64,000 bases of DNA from positions 62,001 through 126,000 of the forward strand of contig JAJFKL010000032.1 in the NCBI GenBank assembly GCA_021773235.1. The letters are read 5' to 3'. Position 1 is the stretch's first letter. The number at the start of each line of letters is the position of its first letter. A program made the translations under genes and the position numbers. This DNA comes from Gammaproteobacteria bacterium (GTDB lineage Bacteria > Pseudomonadota > Gammaproteobacteria > Eutrophobiales > Eutrophobiaceae). Of the stretch, positions 19,611-34,600 are shown piece after piece. Below the pieces are notes generated by a model. It did not search any database and was not told the DNA's origin. It worked only from the letters and a program-made list of their open reading frames with translations.

Positions 19611-22600
19611 ATCACAGACACACAAGCAAGGAAACAAATGGTACTAAAAAGAAAAACAGGTAAACGGGCAACTATGCAGCCCCGTAAAAATCGTCAGTTA
19701 TGTTCTGAGCGATTAAATCCTGTTACGTCATTTATTCGGACGTCACTCCCAGCCGGGTTGTTATTTGGTTTTTATGCGAGTGCTGTATCAGCAAATCCAG
19801 TAGGCGGCGTTGTTGTTTCTGGAGAGGGTAATTTTGTCGTTAACGGGCAAACTTACAATGTTAATCAAATAACGCCTAAACTTATCGCGCATTTTGAATC
19901 TTTTAATATTAATGTTAATGAGATAGTAAACATTAATCAGCGGGCAACTGATCATTTTATGGCTCGCATATTCGATCAAAATCCTAGCCAGATTTTAGGG
20001 TCGATTAATGCTAGCGGTAAAGTTGTTTTAATAAATCCAAACGGAGTCTTCTTTAAACCCGGTGCCAGTGTCAATGTAGGCTCCCTAGTCGCATCAGGCC
20101 TCGATATCTCTGATAACGAATTCATGAATGGTAACCATACGTTTGTGAACACGAATGGATCAGAAGGTGGTTTAGTTGTTAATCAGGGTTTAATACAAGC
20201 CGCGACTGGTGGTTCAGTCACACTCATAGGCGGTGCAGTCAGAAACGAAGGCACCATCATCGCAACAGCAGGGCAAGTAAATCTTGTTGCTGGTAAAAAA
20301 GTAACGATGGATTTCGATGGCGATGGTTTAATTCAATTTGCCGTTGATGAAGAAATTTTACAAAACGTACACGACCTTGATGATGCCGTTTCAAACACAG
20401 GCACCATTAGTGCCGATGGCGGGAGTGTTTTATTAAAAGGTAAAGCAGCTAAAGATGTGTTTACTAATGTCGTCAATAACAGTGGTGTGATTGGCGCTAG
20501 TAAAATTCAAAACCAAGGTGGCGTAATAAAACTCGTTGCAAGTGGTACAAGTAACTCACTCATCAACACAGGCACACTCGATGTTTCATCATCAGATAGT
20601 GATGGTGGCACAATTGAAATCTATGCCAGTGATACAGCAATAATTTCTGAAGGTGCACTTATCACCGCAGCATCAAGTTCTGACAAAGGCGGTAGCATTC
20701 AAATAACAGGTGACAAAGTAGGCCTTATTGACAGCACGTCAATTGATGCTTCTGGTGTAAATGGCGGTGGAACTGTCCTAATAGGTGGTGACTTTCAAGG
20801 CAATAATAATGAAATACAAAATGCTGCTCAAACGTTTGTCGGTTCAAATGTAACAATCAGTGCTGATGCAGTAGAAAACGGTGATGGAGGCAAGGTCATT
20901 GTCTGGGCAGATGACTCTACACGTTACTACGGTGCAATAACTAGTAAAGGCGGCGCGCAATCGGGTGATGGTGGTTTTGTCGAAGTTTCAGGTAAAGAAA
21001 ACCTCGCCTTTGATGGAAAAATCGATGTCACTGCAGAAAATGGTGAAGATGGCTCAATCCTATTAGATCCAAATAACATTAACATCGTTGATGCAACACC
21101 TGCAGCTGATGATGGTCAGGTCTCTGGAGATTCTGAAACATTATTTGCAGATGGTGGCGCTGTTGATTTTAGTGTGAGTGATGAAGCGCTTGAGGCATTA
21201 ACGGGCAATATCACCTTACAAGCTAATCAAGATATCAATGTAAATGCGGGTCTTTCTGGCGGCTTAACGCTAACTAATCAAGGTGATGGTGAAACTGTTC
21301 GTTTCATTGCTGGACAAGACATCGTTGTCGATTCGGCTATTACTACTAGCGGGGCTGATATCGATTTTACTGCTGATGCTGATTCAGCAACAGGTGCTTT
21401 TGGCGGGGCTGGACTCATCGATATTAATGCCACAGTTAGTACAGCTGGTGCTGCTGGAGTCTCTGGTGATATTACATTAGCTGTTCAAGGTGGCACGGGT
21501 GGAATTGATATTGATGCTGCAGCGGGATTACAAACAGACGGTGGTCTGATCACCCTTAGCTCAACCGGTGACATAGGTATAAATGCGGCTATTAGTTCAG
21601 TTGGAACATCGACTAACGCTGGTAATGTTTCAATCACAACTGGCACGTCAAACAAAATTAGTCTCGGCGCAAATATTAATACTGATTCCGGAAGTGTGAC
21701 GATTGATGGTTCTGTAGAACTCACAACCACTACTGTCACGATAGATACTGAGTCCGGAGATGATAGTAATGCCGGGGCAATATCATTTGTAAACACATCG
21801 GGTTCAGATTCAATCTCAGGTACTGCCGCGGATAGAAATTTAATACTTAATGCTAATACAGCAGGGGCATTTACTGGTGGTGCTGTCAGTTTATATACCT
21901 TCAATAATACTGGTGGTAATTACATCAATGACCTTACGGTTAATACGAACGGCGGAACAACGGATGGCACCTTAACGCTAAACAACAATATTTCACTTGA
22001 TGAGAATGGTGGTGACACGGGTGATTTTACTTTTACTGGTGACGGTAATCTCATTGTATCGAATACCACAGTTACGATTGAAACAAATAAAACTGGAACT
22101 AATGATGGTGGTGCTATCAATCTGGGTAGTGGAAATATATCCAGTGATGCTGCTGGTCAATCATTGATATTAAATTCTACCGGAAATGTTAATGGTGGTG
22201 ATATTACATTAGGCCCGGTTAACAACACAGGCGGTGGGGAATTCCTGGCGCGATTATCAGCTACAACCGAAGGTACAGGAAAAGTAAATCTTGATAATAA
22301 TATCTCTACCGATGATTCAACGGGTGCGGTTGCGAGCGCAGGGATTCAACTCGTGGGTAGAGTTGAAGTTGGTGGTAATGTCGCACTGGATACAGAAAAT
22401 GGTGGGACCCATGTCGGTGGTGAAGTCGACCTATCATCAGCAACTGTCTTTGGTGATGCAACAGGTCGCGACTTAACTATTACAACAGATAGCACCTCTG
22501 CAGCTGCAGGCTCTGTGAAGCTAGGAACGTTTGATAATACGGGTGGTACTGGTTTTATCAATGATGTCACCATCAGTGCAAATGGTACAGGTACATCTGA

Positions 22601-25600
22601 TGGTACGTTAACGATTAATGAAAATATCACTTTGAATAATGATGGTGATACGGCAGATTTTTCATTCACGGGTGGTGACGTTATTGTTTCTGAATCGCGC
22701 ACGATTGATACTGAAGATGGAAACAATGCAGCAGGTGGTGCAGTTAATCTGGGCACATCCAATATCTATGCCGATGCAACAGGATTTACATTCACGCTTA
22801 ATACACGAGGTTCAGCAACGGCTGGTGCGGTTGATTTTGGACTAGTTGACAACAATGCGGGTAGTAATAACTTTCTCCAAGCCTTAAGTGTCGATGCTGG
22901 TAGTACCGCTGACGGTGACATAACATTATCAAATAATATTTCTGTTGATGGCGGTAATGTCACCCTAAGTGGTGATGTGATTTTAGGTGCAAGCGTTACA
23001 ATTGATACCGCTGATACCGCGACCGCGACCGCTGGTACTATAGTCCTGACCAACGCACAAGTCAGTTCAAATGCTGCAGGCAATGACTTAACACTCGACG
23101 TTTCCGCTACGACAACCGCTGGCAATATCGCCATTGGTTTGTTTGACAATACTGCTGGTACTGCTTATGTGAATGACCTGTCAATTCATACCAATGGCGG
23201 AACAACAGATGGAATAATAATACTAAATAATGATATTTCACTAGATGCCAATGGTACTGATACAGCTGATATTACAATCACTGGTGGGGGTGATTTCAGA
23301 TTATCAAACTCGATTACGATTGATACCGAAGTTGGCAGTAATGCATCAGGTGGCTCGGTTGATCTAGGGGCTTCAAATATCTATGCGGATGCAGCCAATT
23401 TTGATCTCATTATAGATACTCAAGGAACGACGACCGGTGGAGCAGTAACCTTAGGACTAGTGGATGACAACGCTACTGGTCATAATTTTCTACGCTCACT
23501 AAATGTTAATAGCAGTGGTACAGCAGATGGAGATATAACACTTTCCAGTAACATCTCGGTTGATGGTGGTAACGTGACACTTGACGGTGATGTAGTGCTT
23601 GGTGGAACGATTACAATCGACACCGCAGCAGCTGCGACAGCAACAGCAGGACAAATTATCCTAACAAATGCCTTAATAAGTGGTAATGCATTTGGAAGAG
23701 ATCTATCACTGGATGCATCAGCAACAACAACCGGTGGCGCTGTCTCTTTAGGTACATTTAATAGTACAGCTGGTGGTCAATTTATTAATGACCTAACTAT
23801 CAATACCAATGGTGGCACGACAGATGGTGCTATCACACTTAACAATGATATTTCTCTCGATCACGATGGTGGAACAGACACTGGTGACTTTACGGTAACA
23901 GGTGATGGTGATGTCATTGTTTCAGCAACACTAACAATTGATACAGAAGACGGTGCCATTAATACTGGTGGTGCGATCAATGTTGGTGGTTCAAAAATTT
24001 ATGCTGATACAGCAGGGTTTGATCTTAACTTAAATACATCAGGTAGCGCTGGCGGAAACGTCACACTTGCTTTAGTCGATAACAATGGGGGTGGCGCTCA
24101 GTTTCTTAACGATTTAACTGTTGATGCCACAAGTGGTTCCGGTACAGGTGGTTCATTAACACTAAACAATAATGTTTCACTTGATGAAAATGGTGGTGAC
24201 ACGGGTGATATCACTTTCACTGGTGGCGGCGATGTAATTGTATCTGCTACATCGGTCACGATTGATACCGAAGCGGATAACACTAATGATGCTGGTGCAA
24301 TTAATCTTGGTGCATCGAATATCTATGCAGACGCAGTGAATTTTGATCTGATATTAAATGCAGCGAGCACGGGTAACACGGGCGGAGCGGTAACGTTTGG
24401 ATTAGTAGATGACAACGCCGGTGGCAATAACTTTGTACAAAATTTAAGTGTCGATACGCAAGGTACTACTGATGGACAAATCAATCTTGCTAACAATATT
24501 AGTGTGGATGATGATGCTGCAGCTAATGCAGGCTCAGTCACTTTGGCGGGTGATGTACGCTTAGGTGCCAGTGTAACAATAGATACTGAGGACGCTAATA
24601 CCGCGGGCGTTGATGGCGGAGCAATCACACTAACTAATGCCAATGTCTCTGCAACCGGAGCAGGTTTTGATCTAACACTTAATTCTGCGACAACCGCAGT
24701 AGGACAAAGTGGTGGTGCAGTAGCTCTTGGAGCTTTTAATAGTACGGGTGGTGGGAATTTCGCTAACGATTTGTCGATTGATACTACTGCAGCAGCCGTT
24801 GCAAACTCAGGTTCAATAACACTCAATGAAAATATATCGTTAGATGCGAACGGTTCAGATACCGGTGATTTAACGATTACTGGTCAGGGTAACGTTATCG
24901 TCTCAGCGACTTCAGTCACGATTGATACTGAACAAGGTGCTGCAGATAACGGTGGTGCGATTAATTTTGGTACCAGTGTTATTTCAGGTGATGCCAATGA
25001 TTTAAGTTTAATTTTAGATTCAACTGGTGGTGGTGCCGGTGGTGATATCACGATTAGTGGAAACGTAACGAATACCGGTGGTGGACAATATCTGGGACGC
25101 TTGTCAGCGACGACGGAAGGTACAGGCGAAATTAAATTAGGTAGTGCCGGTAGTAGAGATATTTTTACCGACGATCAGTCAAGTGCATTAGCTAATGCCG
25201 GTGTTCAATTAGCCGGTCGAGTAGAAGTCAGTAACACAGTTTTGATTAATACTGAACAGGGCGGTGATAATACTGCGGGTGAAATTAATCTATCTGGTGC
25301 AACGGTTTTTGGTGGTGCAGCAGGAAGTGATTTAACACTGAATACATCAGGTGGGACAGGAGTAGGCAATGTTAGTTTAGGCACGTTCGATAACACAGGT
25401 GGCACAGGATTCATCAATGATCTGTCTATCTCTGGTGGTGGTGGCACATTAACCCTCAATAATAATATTTCATTGGATGCGAATGGTGGAGACACTGCAC
25501 AGTTTACCTTCTCAGGAGATGGTAACGTCATTGTCTCGGCCACGTCAGTTACGATTGATACCGAAGACGGTGCTAATGCTGACGGCGGTAATATTATTTT

Positions 25601-28600
25601 AAATAGTAGTGTTGTTTCTGGCGATGCTGCTGATTTAAGTTTGTTGTTAGATGCAACAGGCGGTGGCACCGGCGGACAGGTGACATTATTAGGTGGAGTA
25701 AGTAATACAGGTGGCGGTAATTATCTCGGTCGATTTTCAGCAACGACAGAAGGTACCGGACGAATCAATACTAGAAATATCTCCACGGATGATACCTCAG
25801 ATGCATTAGCGAATGCAGGGATTCAATTAACTGGCCGAGTTAGCGTAAGCGCTGATGTCACCTTTGATACAGAACAAGGCGGTACCAATACAGCAGGCAT
25901 TATTGACCTATCAGGAGCCACATTTTTTGCTGATTCAACGGGTCGCGATTTAACTCTCGATACAAGGGGTGGAACGGCTGGAAATGTTAGTTTAGGTACC
26001 TTTACTAATTCTACTGGTGGTTATATGGGTGACGTATTAGTAGAAGGTGGCGGTGGCACTCTAACTCTCAATAATGATATCTCATTAGACTTTATCGGTG
26101 GTTCAGATGCAGCCAGTTTTACTGTAAACGGTGGAGGAGATGTAATCATCTCTAACTCAGTTACGATTGATACCGAAATTGGAGACGATGCAGTAGGTGG
26201 TGATGTAAATTTTGGTACTTCAAAGATATATGCTGATGCAGCTGGTTTTGATCTAACGGTTGATACCCGAGGTACAACGACAGGCGGTAATGTAACTATA
26301 GGCGCTGTTGATAATACCACTGCTTTTATTAATGACTTAACAGTCATAACAACTTCAACTACCGATGGTCAAATTAATCTCTCAAATAATATTTCTGTAG
26401 ATGAAAGCGGAGGAGACTTAGGTTCTGTTACCTTAACGGGTGATGTCCGTCTTGGCGGCTCTGTCACAATAGATACTGAAGCTGGTAATACAGCAGCTGG
26501 TGGTGATATTAACTTAGGCACTGTTACTGCAACAGTTGCGAATCTTGACCTTACACTCAATGCCTTAACGAGTGCTGCTGGATTAAATGGTGGCGCAGTC
26601 AGTCTTGGTGTGCTTGGTAATGCAGGTGGGCAATTCATTAGAGATGTCAATATAGATACCTCCGCAGGTGCAGGTGGAACGGCCGGTACATTATCACTTG
26701 CCGGCAATATATCGCTTAATGCAGCTACGGGTACTGCAGACTTCACCTTGACAGGTGGTGGCGATGTTAATGTTACAGCCAATACCACAATTGATACCGA
26801 AGATGGAGATAATGCCAATGCCGGTGCAATTAATTTTGGTAGTTCTAACATCTATGCCAATGCAGCTGATCTTGATTTAACACTTGATGCACAAGCGGGT
26901 ACAAATACGGGTGGTGCAGTAACAGTCGGCCTTGTAGATAACAACGCAGGTGGTAATAACTATCTGCAGAATTTTTCTGTCGATACGCAGGCGACAACTG
27001 ATGGACAAATTAATTTAAGTAATAATATCAGTGTTGATGATGACGGTGCTGGTAATGCAGGTTCTGTAACGATATCTGGCGATGTGCGATTAGGTGGTAG
27101 CGTTACCATTGATACAGAGCAAGGAAATAATGAAACAGGTGGTTTTGTATTTTTGAACCAGTCAACTGTATCAGCTTCGGGTGCTGCAACTTATGATTTG
27201 ACAATCAACACCGCAACAACAAGTGGCACTGATAATGGTGGTGTAGTTTCATTAGGCACTATTGATAACACCGCCGGCAATTTTATAAACGATTTAACTA
27301 TTGATACCTCAAGTGCGGGCGGTACAGCAGGAAACTTACTTTTAAATAATAGTATTTCTCTTGACGATTCTGGTGCAGGTGATACTGGCGATTTCTCTCT
27401 TACAGGTGCTGGTGATGTAAGGATACAAACAACATTAACAATTGATACTGAAAATGGAAACAGTGCAAACGGTGGTGCAGTAAATTTTGGTTCCTCTAAT
27501 TTATATGCAGGTTTTGTTGGTAGCGACTTAACAATTAATACAGGTAGTTTAGGAAATACTGGTGGTGCTGTTACCATTGGTCTTGTTGATAATAATGTTG
27601 GTGGTAATCAATACATAAATGATTTTTCCATCGACACACGAGGTACGACAAAAGGATTAATTAATTTAAGTAACAATATAAGTGTTGATGAAAGCGGTGG
27701 TAATTTTGCCGACGTAACCCTAGCCGGTGATGTGCGTATCGGTGCCACGATGGAGATTGATACCGAACAAGGTGACGCAACTCAAGCAGGTAATATCACA
27801 TTAACTAATGCCACCGTCTCGGCAACAGCCGCTTCAGTTGATTTAACATTAACAACAAGTAGTACAGGCAATACAGCAGGTGCAGTATCACTTGGTACTC
27901 TTAATAGTGCCGGTGGTAACTTCATTGATGATCTAGCTATTAATGCACTCGGATCGGGTGGTGGTGCAGTGACGTTTAATAATGATGTCACGGCAACGAC
28001 GATTAATTCTAACGGAACGGGTCTATTAACGATCCTTACCGGTGCTGACATGGTTGGTACTGGAACATCAGCAAATACAGTCCTATTGAAATCTTCCGAT
28101 ATCGTTATACAAGGCACGGGCTCAGTGAGTGCAACCGGTGTCGGTGGTCAAATTTCACTACAAACGGCAAGTGCTACCAACACTATGGCGATTGGTGATA
28201 CGGGTTCAACTTATAATTTGAGTGATGCTGAAATTCTAAGGTTACTCAACTATGACCAAATTAATATTGGTGAAGCAGGTGTCATGTCAGGCGCGATTAC
28301 TGTTACCACTGCGGATTTCACAACGGTAGGTGATGGCAACATCATTATTAATTCTGATAGTGGCGCTGGTAGCGTTGCATTACTTGATAGTGGCTCAACG
28401 AATGCAATAACGACAACGTCAGGAAATATTACAGTCAATTCAGGAACGGGTGGTATTACGGCTAATGCTAACAATTCATCTGCAAATGAAATTTCAACAT
28501 CAGGATCTATAAGTTTAACTGGTGATGGTGCAATTGGCACTTCAACAAATCGAATAGAGATTGCGCCAGGTGCAAGTAGTGTTACAGCATCAACAACAAA

Positions 28601-31600
28601 TGCAGGAAGTAACATCTTCTTGGGTGGTTCAGGTGCATTATCATTAGGAACAATTTCTACTACTGGTTCATCAACTGTTGATGTGTCCGTCACCGGTGCG
28701 TTGACCGCGACCGCGGCAATAGGATCAAACGGTGGTGCAGTGAATCTTGCCGGTGCGGGGGTCAACCTTTCAACAACGAATTCTGATGTTACTGCAGGCG
28801 CAGGTAATGTCACTATCGATGCGGGTACTGGACTCTTTAATATGGAAACCGGTTCTAGCATTACTAATACAGGTAATGTCACTGTTGCTGCCGATACTGT
28901 TGCTTTAGCCGGTACGATTACCGCAAGCGGCGCTTCATCAGAAGTAAAGTTGGCACCCGATACAGCCGCAACGGCAATTAATTTAGGTACTAGTGCAAAC
29001 TCATCCGGTGGCTTTGCATTAGATCAAACAGAACTCAATAACATAAACGCTAACATCGTTCGTATCGGTGATGATGGAAGTGGTCCAGTCGCTGCAGCAA
29101 CTACCGGTGCGATCACACTTATTGGTAACTTTACTCCCGATGCGGACTTTGCCGATACTTTCCTTGAATTAAGAACGACAGGCACTGTTACGGCAATAGC
29201 CGGTACATTAAACATGAATACCAGTACCGGCAACTTAGCTGTGCGATCAGGTGGCGCGGTTAATCTGAATAATGCCAGCCATGATTTTAATACACTTGCT
29301 ATAACAACAAATAGTTCAGCTTCAGCAGTTACAGTAGCTGATACCGATACATTAACGATAGGAACAGTTGATGGTGTCAACGGTGTTACTTCCGGTGATG
29401 GTCAGATTGATGTGACCGCTGGTGATGCCTTAACCGTAGCAAATAATATATCCAATACTGGTGCCAATAATATCAATCTGACCGGTGCAGGAATTACTGT
29501 ACAAACAACAAATGGCTCTGGTAATGATGTCACGATCTCTGCAGTGAACGGTGATATCAGTTTGAATGCGGGTGCCAATACCCTAACACTCGAAGATGAA
29601 ACCACAAATGAAATAGCATTAGTCAGGACAACCGGTACCGGTAATATAAATATCACAGCTGATGGTTTGGTAATAGAACTACAAGATGCAACAAACCAAG
29701 ATCAAATTACGGCCAATGCAAATGAAAACATTACGATTGCAAATAGTTCGGCCAGTACATCAATTGGTTTGGGTGATGGTGCAGGGACGTTAAATTTAAC
29801 GGATGAAGAAATTGCTGAACTGAATGTTACAGGAACAGGTGTATTAACCTTTGGTTCATCGACGGCCGGTACGATTACTGTTGATACTGCAGATTTTAGT
29901 ACTGCAGGTGATGGGACAACGGATGTAGCTTTAATTACAGGTGCGAACATTGCTGATTCCGGCGCGGGTAATCAAATCGTAGCCGATGCGTTAACGCTGA
30001 CTTCGGTAACGGATATTGGAACAAATTCAGCGAACCCATTAAATATAGATATCAACACGCTTGATGCAAGTACCAGTGGCGCGGGTAGTATCTTTATATC
30101 AGAAGCTGACGCATTAACAGTTGGCGGTTCAGCGAGCGTTTCAGTTGGTGCAGCAAATGAAAGTATAGAATTAACATCGGGTGGTTTACTGACCGTTGCA
30201 CAAGACATGGCGGTGACGGGAACCGGTACGATTAGTCTAACGGGTGTGGGTGTTACGGTAAACGCCGGTGCAGATAGTGTTAAAACTGCCGGTGGTGATA
30301 TCACAATTGATGCGAACACCGGAGCATTAACGCTAGGTGCTGCGGCCGAAGTACTGAGCACAGGTACTATTAGTGTAACAGCAGATCAATATGTTATTGC
30401 TGCGGATGCACAGATTGGTGGTACAACAGGGTTTACCGGTACAGCCGCGACAGTAACGTTAGCAGCCGATACGGCAACAACGACAATGGGTATTGCCGGT
30501 GGTGCTGGCACAATCCTATTGTCGACAGCGGAACTTGATCGAGTACGTGGAACAAATGTTCGTTTAGGTGATACAACAAACACAGGTGCAATTACGATTG
30601 GTGCTTGGGCGCCGACCTCGACAGCTTTTGCGTCAGGCGTATTGACGTTAGCATCGTCCGGTACGATTACACAAACCGGTGCGATTAATCTCGGTACAAG
30701 TACCAGTGATTTGATTATCCGCGCAGCGAATGATGTCACTTTAACTAATGCGGGTAATGAATTTAGCAATGTTGCTGCTGTACTTACAGGTGGCACAAAT
30801 GGTGGTGTTCTTCAGCTTACCGATGCTACAGCACTGACTGTGACCAGTTTGACTGATGATATTGGAACAGTAAATGGTGTAACTGCACCGGGTGGTGTAA
30901 CCGTAACGGCAACCAACGCATTAACTATTGCGCAACAAGTAAGTACCACGAATAACGCTGTTACGCTGACTGGTGACGGTATAGATTTATCCACGACTAA
31001 CTCAGACATTAGTTCCGGAACTGGTGCGATTTCCATAGATGCCCAATCGGGTAATTACAATATGGCGTCAGGTGCAAGTTTGTTAACGACGTCAGGCAAT
31101 ATTACGGTTTCTTCAGACACTATCAGCTTGAATTCAGCAAGTTCAACCACAACGACCAGCGGCGAGATCATACTGAACGATGACTCTGGCGGCGTAGCAA
31201 TTAATCTAGGTATTGGTGCATCAGGAGCATATGCATTAACAGAATCAGAGTTAAATACCTTATCCGGTCCTACCGTAAGAATTGGTAATAGTGGATCAGG
31301 TGCGATTACATTTACAGGTAGTTTTACCAGTGATGCAGCCTTTGCTACTGACTTACTCGAACTGGAATCTGGTTCAACGGTAACGGCAACTGCGGCGGGA
31401 GTGAATTTAAGTGCAGGCACGAGTAATCTTGTTGTGCGTTCCGGTGGTGCAGTCAATCTAAATAATGCCAGCCATGATTTTGAAACTGTAGCTGTGACGA
31501 CAGGTGGTGGTAATCATGCTGTTACAGTTAGCGATACCGATACATTAACAATAGGTTCTGTTGATGGAACCAATGGCATTACTACGGGTGGCGGACAAAT

Positions 31601-34600
31601 TGATGTCACGGCAGGTGGCGCGTTAACGATCACGCAGGGCATATCCAATACCGGCACTAACAATATTAATCTGACCGGTGCAGGTATTGATGTCGATACC
31701 ACAACAGGTGGCGCGCATAACGTTACGATTACTTCTGTCGGCAATATTACTCTGGACGCTGGAGCTAATACATTAACCTTACAGGACGAAGTAGGTGGTC
31801 AGATTGCACTGATTCAAGCAACAGGTACCGGTAACATCAGTATCACAGCAGATGATTTAGTTATTGAAAACAGTAATGCAACAGATCAAATTACGGTTGC
31901 TGCAAATCAAAATATAACGATTGCCAATAGTTCAGCGAGCCGAACAATAGGATTAGGTGGTGGTGCGGGTAATTTAGCTATCGATGACGGAGAGATTGCT
32001 GAACTAAATGTAACAGGCACTGGCTTATTAACGATTGGTTCATCGACAGCCGGTACGATTACAGTCGCTACTGCAGATTTTACAACAGCGGGCGCTGCGA
32101 CAACGGATGTAGCCTTAATAACAGGCGCGAATATTACGGACGCCGCAGGAACGGGCAATGAAATTGTTGCTGATGCGCTGACCTTAACGTCGGTGACTGA
32201 CATTGGTACAAACTCTGGGAACCCTCTCAATATTCAGGTAAATACATTAGATGCGAGTACCAGTGGTGCAGGTAGTATCTATATCTCACAGAACGGTGCA
32301 TTAAATGTGGGTGGCACGGCGAGTGTTTCAGTCGGTGCGGCGAATGAAAATATTGAATTAACGTCAACGGGTCTATTAACTGTTTCACAGGATATTGCGG
32401 TAACGGGTACGGGTACAATTAGTTTGACGGGTCTGGGTGTCAATATTAATTCAGGTGCGAACAGTGTCAGTACGGGCGGTGGAGATATCACCTTAGATGC
32501 GAATGCCGGTACGCTAACATTAGGTGCTGCGGCCGAAGTACTGAGCACAGGTACTATTAGTATAACAGCAGATCAATATGTTATTGCTGCGGATGCACAG
32601 ATTGGTGGTGCAACAGGGTTTACCGGTACAGCCGCGACAGTAACGTTAGCAGCCGATACGGCAACAACGACAATGGGTATTGCCGGTGGTGCAGGTACTA
32701 TTCAGTTAGATGCCGCAGAGTTGGCACGAGTACGCGCAACAAATGTACGTTTGGGTGATACGACTAATACCGGTGCGATTACAATTAATACCTGGACACC
32801 GGTAAGTACGTTTGCTTCGGGTGTTATAACCTTGGCCAGTAGTGCAGGAATTACACAAGGTGCAGGTGGTATTAATCTAGGTACCAGCACCAGTGATTTA
32901 ATTATTAGAGCAGGCGGCACGGTTACGCTAACGGATGCCGCGAATGAATTCAGTAATGTTGCTGCAGTATTAACGGCCGGTGCCTTATCATTAACGGATG
33001 CCAGTGCACTCACCTTAACCAGTTTGACCGATGACATCGGTACCGTGAATGGTGTAACAGCACTGGGTGGTGTCACTGTTAATGCAACTGGTGCATTAGA
33101 TGTAGCACACTTGGTTAGTGCAACGGCGAACAACGTAAGCTTAACTGGTGCCGGTGTTAACTTCTCCACAGCAAATTCAGATGTCACTTCTACCACCGGT
33201 TCCATAACCGTGAATGCAGGTACGGGTACACTAACAATGGCGTCGGGTTCAAGTTTGACATCAACGCGTGCGGCGGCTGGTGATGAAATTAGTTTGGTTG
33301 CGGATAGTATGTCATTAGCTGGAACGATTACCGATGCAACTGCGGGTGCGGAAGTCTCAATTACAGCTTCAACTGCAGCTACGGATATTAACCTCGGTGC
33401 AGGCGCTTCAACTGATTTAGCTTTAACCGATGCAGAATTAAATACTATCAATGCCGATTTAGTGTTGATTGGTGATAGTGCTGCTACGACAGGTAATGTC
33501 GCTTTCGTAGGGAATTTTAATTCTAACGCCAATTTTGCCGATACATCATTAAGTCTCGAGACGATGAGCGGCACAGTCACTCAAACCGGTGGCATTATTA
33601 ATTTAAGTGCGGGCACCAGTGATTTAATGGTGACTTCGGGTGGTGTCGTTACCTTTAATAATGCCTCGAATGATTTTGAAACAGTCGCGGTGACAACAGG
33701 TGGCACTGCTTCTGCCGTCACAATTACCGATACCGATACATTAACGATAGGTACCGTTGATGGTGTGAATGGTATCGTCACCGGTGGTGGTCAAATTGAT
33801 GTCACTGCTGGTGGTGCTTTAACCGTTGCACATCAAGTGGATAACACCGGTGCGAATGCAATCAACTTAACCGGTGTCGGTGTTGACTTAACGACTGCGG
33901 ATTCAGATGTAGGTGCAAGTACCTCAGGTAAAGTGACTATTGATGCTGGTACGGGCACATTAGCATTAAGTAATGCCGGTGCAAGTATAGCGTCAGATTT
34001 AGCGGGTGGTTCAGCGATCGATTTGATTGGTGATGATATGAACCTGACTGGTTTAATCGATGCCAATACGGGTGCTGGTGCGGAAGTGTTGATTAAGGCA
34101 AGCACAGCGAACACAGCCATCAACCTGGGTTCCGGTGCAACGGGTGGCTTGTCAATAACGGATGGGCAATTAAATACGATTGAAGCAGATGTGATCCGCA
34201 TTGGTGATGCTACAACAGCGGGCGCGATATCTTTTGATGGCGCATTTGACGCAGATGCTGCCTTTGCGACAGATACATTAGGACTTCGAACAACGAGTAC
34301 TGTTTCAGACGGGACGGGCTCTATTCAATTAAATACAAGCACAAGTGATTTAGTCGTTCGTTCAGGTGGTGCAATCACATTTGACTCTGCATCAAATAAT
34401 TTTGGCACGATAGCCGCCACAACAGGCAGTACAAACTCTGCCGTAGAATTTCGTGATTTAAATGGTTTTACAGTCGGAGCTGTTGATGGTGTATCCGGTA
34501 TTGCTACGGGTGATGGTCAAATTGATTTACGTGGCGTTCGTACTATAACCATAGAAGAGCAGGTCACGAATACTGGCGCTTCTGCGATTAATATTACTAC

